Positions 7,901 through 10,562 of a stretch of 10,562 nt of DNA are shown here, one piece after another. The position numbers and the translations under genes were made by a program. Each line of letters opens with the position of its first letter. The first letter of the stretch is position 1. The notes under the pieces were generated by a model that searched no databases, was not told where the DNA came from, and saw only the letters and a program-made list of their open reading frames with translations. This DNA is from Larix sibirica (lineage: Eukaryota > Streptophyta > Pinopsida > Pinales > Pinaceae). The stretch is from the NCBI GenBank assembly GCA_004151065.3, contig NWUY0304566640.1:1-10562 (forward strand), written 5' to 3'.

Positions 7901-10382
7901 GTGAAGGTAAATATCTACTGTGTATCGTTAGTAATGATTTAAGGTAAAATACTCTGTTGTTTCTTTGTCTCTTTGCTATATGTAGTGATTATGTATTTAT
8001 ACGAGTCAATCTTATTCTATATCCCTTCCTTGAGCAACTAGACTATTCTAAAATTATTGAATGCCTCTTGGTCAGCAAACTTATTTCTGTACTTATTTTA
8101 TCTTGGCCGTTTCCTTTGTTCCCTCTGTTTAGAGACTCTGGAGGTTCTGTGTCCTCCATAATCAGTTATTATGATTGGGGATGTAAAGCACTCTTTGCAT
8201 GAGAGCTCTTTCTTGTACAGGAAGAAACTTATGCAGATACTTCTACAATCAGCACAATGAATATTGAGGATAAACACAATTCTTCAGACCCATTACATCT
8301 GTCATGTCAGAAAAAGCCAGCCTTTAGAACTTTAGTCTCCCCAAAATGGTGGTCATAAACTCATACAGTGTATGGGGACTGCTTGTCATCAAGCTTGGCT
8401 CGAACTTGTTCTAATCCAGAGGCAAAAATGAGAGGGCTGTTGGACACAGTCTTTTAAGACTTCTACCTTGAATTAAAGTAGAGTGATAGAGCTATCCAGT
8501 GGAAGTAGAGTTGAAGGCATAGATCCTTTTAGAAAGAAGACCACATGCAGCACCATATATAGGCTTCTTCCTGGCTACAAGCGATTCTACTTTTGTAACA
8601 TTCATAATTATGTTATCAGTATTGAATGTCATAGATGGTGGCTAAACTGTTCACTAGTCCTCACTTCATTTTCAGTCAATTTACCCCAGCTGTAGAGTGA
8701 CTAATAGAGTGACTACTATATCACACAGAGCTAGTTTTTACAGATTACATTTCAAAAGTAGACTATCTTTTCTTTCTATCCCTTTTATTGTTTTCTAAAT
8801 TCTAAGTACTCTTGGATGCAATTTTCTCAGGAGATGCATCAATCACTCCTCCATTGGATGTATTATGTACCTTACATCCTGAGTGAGATGCATCAAGCAC
8901 TCCTTCATTAGATGTATTGTTACTTTACATGATAAGTTGTTTTTCAGTTTTATTGAACATTATTTGGTCACTGTAGAACCTCAGTATGTTTTCAATTTCA
9001 ATATTTTGCATTGCTTAAATTGGACAATTCATATTGACTTTGGCAAATTACTATTTCCAACTTCGGAATCCTGTTTTTGAGGTTCTATAGTGTATACTCC
9101 TCCCTAGCACAATAGACTAACTCGTCATTACATGTACTAGTTTAGATATTTTTGTTGGCTGTTCGGATGTTTTCTTTTATGGCTTTTATTCGAACTGTTG
9201 AAGAGGTGTTTGAGATGGATGCTCATGGGGTTTCTTTTCTATTGTCTGTTAATTCTATTTGTGTTTCTGACTACTGAAGGTTTCTGCTGTTTCTTTTCTA
9301 CTAATAGTGTTATCAATTGCAGGAAATTGGTTTTCGTTGTGATCAAGTTCAAGGAGAATGCCGTGCTAAATTTGCATGCCATTTGGATTGCTTTGCTTGG
9401 GTTAAGCGCGACAGTTATCTACCACAGGGAAGCCAAGGGCTCAAGGTCTTAAACTAAGCCACTAGAACACTGTTATTCTAAAATGAATTGCATTTTTCAA
9501 AACTAATTTGATACTGTAGAAGTGGCAGAAATCAAACAAATGGATCCCACATATTGCATTGTTCAATGGTTTGTCATTTCAGTGAAGTCATTTTTTTCAT
9601 GTTAGGTTTCTCTATTGGATTTTATTCCTAAGAGGTCACTTCTACCAATTTTTTCATAAATATGCAAAGAAAATAGAATGACATTTTTCCCATTGCGTGG
9701 TTTCAATTTGGAACTCTCAGGACCTTTGTTTCTTGATTGCACTGATCCAAACTCAGACATAACTAGATCTTTGGCCTGATGTATAGTAATGAATTGAACT
9801 GCCTGATTTTATGTTTGATTGAATGGGTCTATGCCTTCTGAATCTTTGCAGTGTACAATTTATATCTTTCATTATAAATTACTAGTGCTCTTGATTTCAA
9901 CTGCAGGCTGTCACAAAAGCTAAGTTAGGTTATGATCCATTGGAGGTGAATCCGGAAGATATGGTCTGCTTTGCAATGGAAAAGCCACAGGTTTGAACTT
10001 TGTTCTATGCTGCACATGAAGAATTATTATAATTTTCATTTTAACACTGTTAATCCTTCATTATTAGTGTAAGAGATTATTTTGTTATCATACAACTTAT
10101 ACCATTTGCATAACTTCTTCATATTGCCATCGTATTTTACTATTTTGTATGGCTAATATTTTTTTATATAATCCTTTTTTGTTTATCATAAGTTTTTCTG
10201 ATGCCTATTTTGTGCAGATAATGGCTTCTTATTCAGTTTCTGATGCTGTTGCAACATATTACCTTTACATGACATACGTACATCCCTTTATCTTCTCGCT
10301 TGCAACAATAATTCCTATGCCTCCTGATGAAGTTTTGCGCAAAGGAAGTGGAACTCTATGTGAAATGTTGCTTATGGTTCAG
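4759..10382 (+). CDS. POL2A: DNA polymerase epsilon catalytic subunit, internal part (8 exons, 356 codons)
   Basis: This is the leading-strand replicative DNA polymerase of the nucleus, the large subunit of Pol epsilon. Eight exons (4759-4919, 5501-5595, 6003-6220, 7260-7346, 7431-7565, 9323-9445, 9907-9990, 10218-10382) join into one open frame of 356 codons, about one sixth of a family protein of roughly 2,200 residues. Residues 1-86 are the end of the N-terminal domain. Residues about 110-356 are the 3'-5' exonuclease domain with Exo I (D122, E124), Exo II (N210, D215) and Exo III (Y306, D310). These acidic residues match human D275/E277, D368 and D462. The chain aligns without a gap at any junction to plant POL2A as I remember it. 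Start codon, first exons, palm polymerase motifs and zinc-binding C-terminus lie outside the window. All introns are GT-AG and no exon is broken, so I read it as functional rather than a pseudogene. Arabidopsis POL2A mutants affect embryo patterning, flowering time and silencing. Confidence 0.95.
4920..5500 (+). other. POL2A: POL2A intron a-b, 581 nt, phase 2
   Basis: It opens with GTAATT and ends with TTATATGCAG. Open frames inside it on both strands are short and unrecognised. I see no other feature. Confidence 0.85.
5501..5595 (+). CDS. POL2A: POL2A exon b: [11 protein letters not shown] motif
   Basis: This exon encodes residues 54 (split) to 85 plus the first base of codon 86. The acceptor is TTATATGCAG and the donor is GTGAGA. 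The hallmark is [16 protein letters not shown], nearly identical to the [11 protein letters not shown] of animal Pol epsilon and diagnostic for this subunit rather than Pol delta, alpha or zeta. Entry phase is 2 and exit phase is 1, so it cannot be skipped alone without a frameshift. Confidence 0.94.
5596..6002 (+). other. POL2A: POL2A intron b-c, 407 nt, phase 1
   Basis: It opens with GTGAGA and ends with CCTGCAG. Its last 350 bases happen to be open in the frame of the next exon, but retention would stop early in the frame of the previous exon (stop at 5634-5636). No similarity to Pol epsilon is seen in it. Confidence 0.85.
6003..6220 (+). CDS. POL2A: POL2A exon c: Exo I motif
   Basis: This exon encodes residues 86 (split) to 158 and carries the first catalytic motif of the proofreading nuclease. 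[18 protein letters not shown] includes D122 (codon at 6110) and E124 (codon at 6116), the metal-binding pair equal to human D275 and E277. The proline of KFPD (residue 133) corresponds to human P286, a known cancer mutation site, and is unchanged here. [15 protein letters not shown] follows, also strongly conserved. The acceptor is CCTGCAG and the donor is GAG|GTAAAA. The frame is open for about 350 nt upstream of the acceptor, but that part shows no Pol epsilon similarity and is taken as intron. Confidence 0.96.
6221..7259 (+). other. POL2A: POL2A intron c-d, 1,039 nt, phase 0
   Basis: It opens with GTAAAA and ends with TTTCCTCAG. The stretch 6400-6540 is fairly open on the + strand and on the minus strand (6337-6576), but neither translation is recognisable. 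Otherwise it is AT-rich and empty as far as I can see. Confidence 0.85.
7260..7346 (+). CDS. POL2A: POL2A exon d: [15 protein letters not shown] segment
   Basis: This exon encodes residues 159-187, an exact 29 codons. [19 protein letters not shown] matches the DIEDFEFTPKPEYEG of human Pol epsilon and the plant form even more closely. It links the Exo I strand to the helix before Exo II. The acceptor is TTTCCTCAG and the donor is GAG|GTAGAT. It is followed by the shortest intron of the set (84 nt, 7347-7430), which is itself open in frame. Confidence 0.94.
7347..7430 (+). other. POL2A: POL2A intron d-e, 84 nt, in frame without stop
   Basis: It opens with GTAGAT and ends with TGTTTTCCAG. Its length is 28 codons exactly and none is a stop, so a retained copy would add 28 residues between Exo I and Exo II. 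Family members have NE followed directly by the ELxRxWF helix, so the spliced form is taken as the normal one. Confidence 0.85.
7431..7565 (+). CDS. POL2A: POL2A exon e: Exo II motif
   Basis: This exon encodes residues 188-232, exactly 45 codons. It holds the helix [16 protein letters not shown] and the Exo II motif [12 protein letters not shown]210 and D215 (codon at 7512) equal human N363 and D368, both needed for proofreading. The acceptor is TTTTCCAG and the donor is GAT|GTATGT, the strongest donor of the gene part seen here. A GTGATG five bases upstream is a weaker alternative donor and would put the joined sequence out of frame. Confidence 0.96.
8221..8358 (+). other. Possible cryptic or poison exon in intron e-f
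   Basis: A good acceptor-like TTTCTTGTACAG ends at 8220. It is followed by 45 codons without a stop, in the phase left by the exon before, and then TAA at 8356-8358. The peptide is hydrophilic and rich in S, T and D, unlike usual intron translation, but I recognise no family. If spliced in, it would end the protein right after Exo II. It may equally be a fragment of an unrelated inserted sequence, or chance. Confidence 0.2.
8831..8930. repeat. Two-copy diverged tandem duplication
   Basis: Copies at 8831-8877 and 8885-8930 both begin GAGATGCATCAA and end in TTACAT, with about seven differences including one indel. Seven bases separate them, for a period of 54. It is a local duplication within the intron with no known role. 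Confidence 0.75.
9323..9445 (+). CDS. POL2A: POL2A exon f: EIGFRCDQ to QGLK segment
   Basis: This exon encodes residues 233-273, exactly 41 codons. It includes [17 protein letters not shown], then [20 protein letters not shown], in agreement with plant POL2A. It joins directly to MKMSD of the exon before it despite the 1,757-nt intron between them. The acceptor is TCAATTGCAG; the donor AAG|GTCTTA is weak by consensus. The frame is also open upstream of the acceptor as far as 9198, which looks like chance. Confidence 0.95.
9446..9906 (+). other. POL2A: POL2A intron f-g, 461 nt, phase 0
   Basis: It opens with GTCTTA, a weak donor, and ends with TCAACTGCAG. AT-rich; nothing else seen. Confidence 0.85.
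9907..9990 (+). CDS. POL2A: POL2A exon g: [14 protein letters not shown] segment
   Basis: This exon encodes residues 274-301, exactly 28 codons. [19 protein letters not shown] is almost unchanged from other plants and close to human [16 protein letters not shown]. It ends in EKPQ. The acceptor is TCAACTGCAG. The donor is CAG|GTTTGA, which would give an immediate in-frame stop (TGA) if the intron were retained. Confidence 0.95.
9991..10217 (+). other. POL2A: POL2A intron g-h, 227 nt, phase 0
   Basis: It opens with GTTTGA and ends with TTGTGCAG. It has the high T content usual for plant introns. Nothing else seen. Confidence 0.85.
10218..10382 (+). CDS. POL2A: POL2A exon h: Exo III motif and start of the polymerase part
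   Basis: This exon encodes residues 302-356, exactly 55 codons. [15 protein letters not shown] is Exo III with Y306 and D310 (codon at 10242), equal to human D462. [15 protein letters not shown] and [13 protein letters not shown] follow, the conserved bridge from the nuclease to the polymerase domain. The second residue is Met (IM) after Gln, where other plants have TM, so the acceptor TTGTGCAG|ATA is well placed. The exon ends in LLMVQ|GTGATT. The next exon lies beyond the window. Confidence 0.96.
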
Positions 10383-10562
10383 GTGATTTGTTTTTTTTGG
10401 ACTACTTATTTTTTATAAATTATTCTTGATAACCATGTAACTGGGTTATGTTTGCAAACAACATAGAAAATATAAAAGACAGAGTTTGTAGTTTGAAGAG
10501 TAAATGCTCTAGTTTCTAGGAAATATTTTAACATTGTTTATTTTCCAATAATCAATTGGCTT
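10383..10562 (+). other. POL2A: Start of the POL2A intron after exon h
   Basis: It opens with GTGATT after LLMVQ and runs past the end of the window. It is AT-rich with no exon seen; the next expected coding segment is the insert before the polymerase palm. Confidence 0.75.

Larger units (their letters stand above)
7566..9322 (+). other. POL2A: POL2A intron e-f, 1,757 nt, phase 0
   Basis: It opens with GTATGT and ends with TCAATTGCAG. It is the largest intron lying fully inside the window. It contains a possible cryptic exon (8221-8358) and a diverged tandem duplication (8831-8930). Several open frames (7957-8202, 8483-8695, 8883-9080) show no recognisable protein. Confidence 0.85.

Noticed and set aside
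9198-9322. Open frame extending upstream of exon f
   Set aside because: Hydrophobic, low-complexity translation without similarity; the acceptor TCAATTGCAG at 9313-9322 marks the exon and the protein joins cleanly to exon e.

Overview
The window is nuclear DNA from a seed plant. It is AT-rich and intron-rich. The only gene I can recognise is an internal part of the catalytic subunit of DNA polymerase epsilon (plant POL2A, also known as TILTED1/ESD7), on the + strand. The predicted protein is much closer to the plant family members I know than to the animal or yeast ones. The long introns and the old LINE and SINE debris make a gymnosperm or another large-genome plant more likely than a compact angiosperm, but that is inference.

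Layout. Positions 1-4758 contain no POL2A exon that I can find. This stretch is best read as the 3' part of a long intron; the exons for roughly the first 120-150 residues should lie upstream of the window. Inside it are a (TA)13 microsatellite (1-26), an unexplained open stretch (782-976), a 5'-truncated and heavily mutated LINE (about 1085-2160, perhaps with its 3' tail to about 2800), a tRNA-related SINE-like piece on the minus strand (about 3790-3969), and a GC-richer patch with inverted repeats (4431-4548).

Positions 4759-10382 hold eight consecutive POL2A exons: 4759-4919, 5501-5595, 6003-6220, 7260-7346, 7431-7565, 9323-9445, 9907-9990 and 10218-10382. They total 1068 nt, or 356 codons, with GT-AG borders throughout and no internal stop or frameshift. 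They encode the end of the N-terminal domain and the 3'-5' proofreading exonuclease domain with Exo I (DIET), Exo II (NGDFFD) and Exo III (YSVSD) intact, and stop just before the polymerase palm. The last 180 bases start the next intron.

The gene looks like an ordinary, intact replication gene. I see no new biological system. The points worth checking are about splicing (an 84-nt intron that is open in frame, a run of frame-neutral exons, a possible poison exon in the largest internal intron) and about the transposon relics in the upstream intron.
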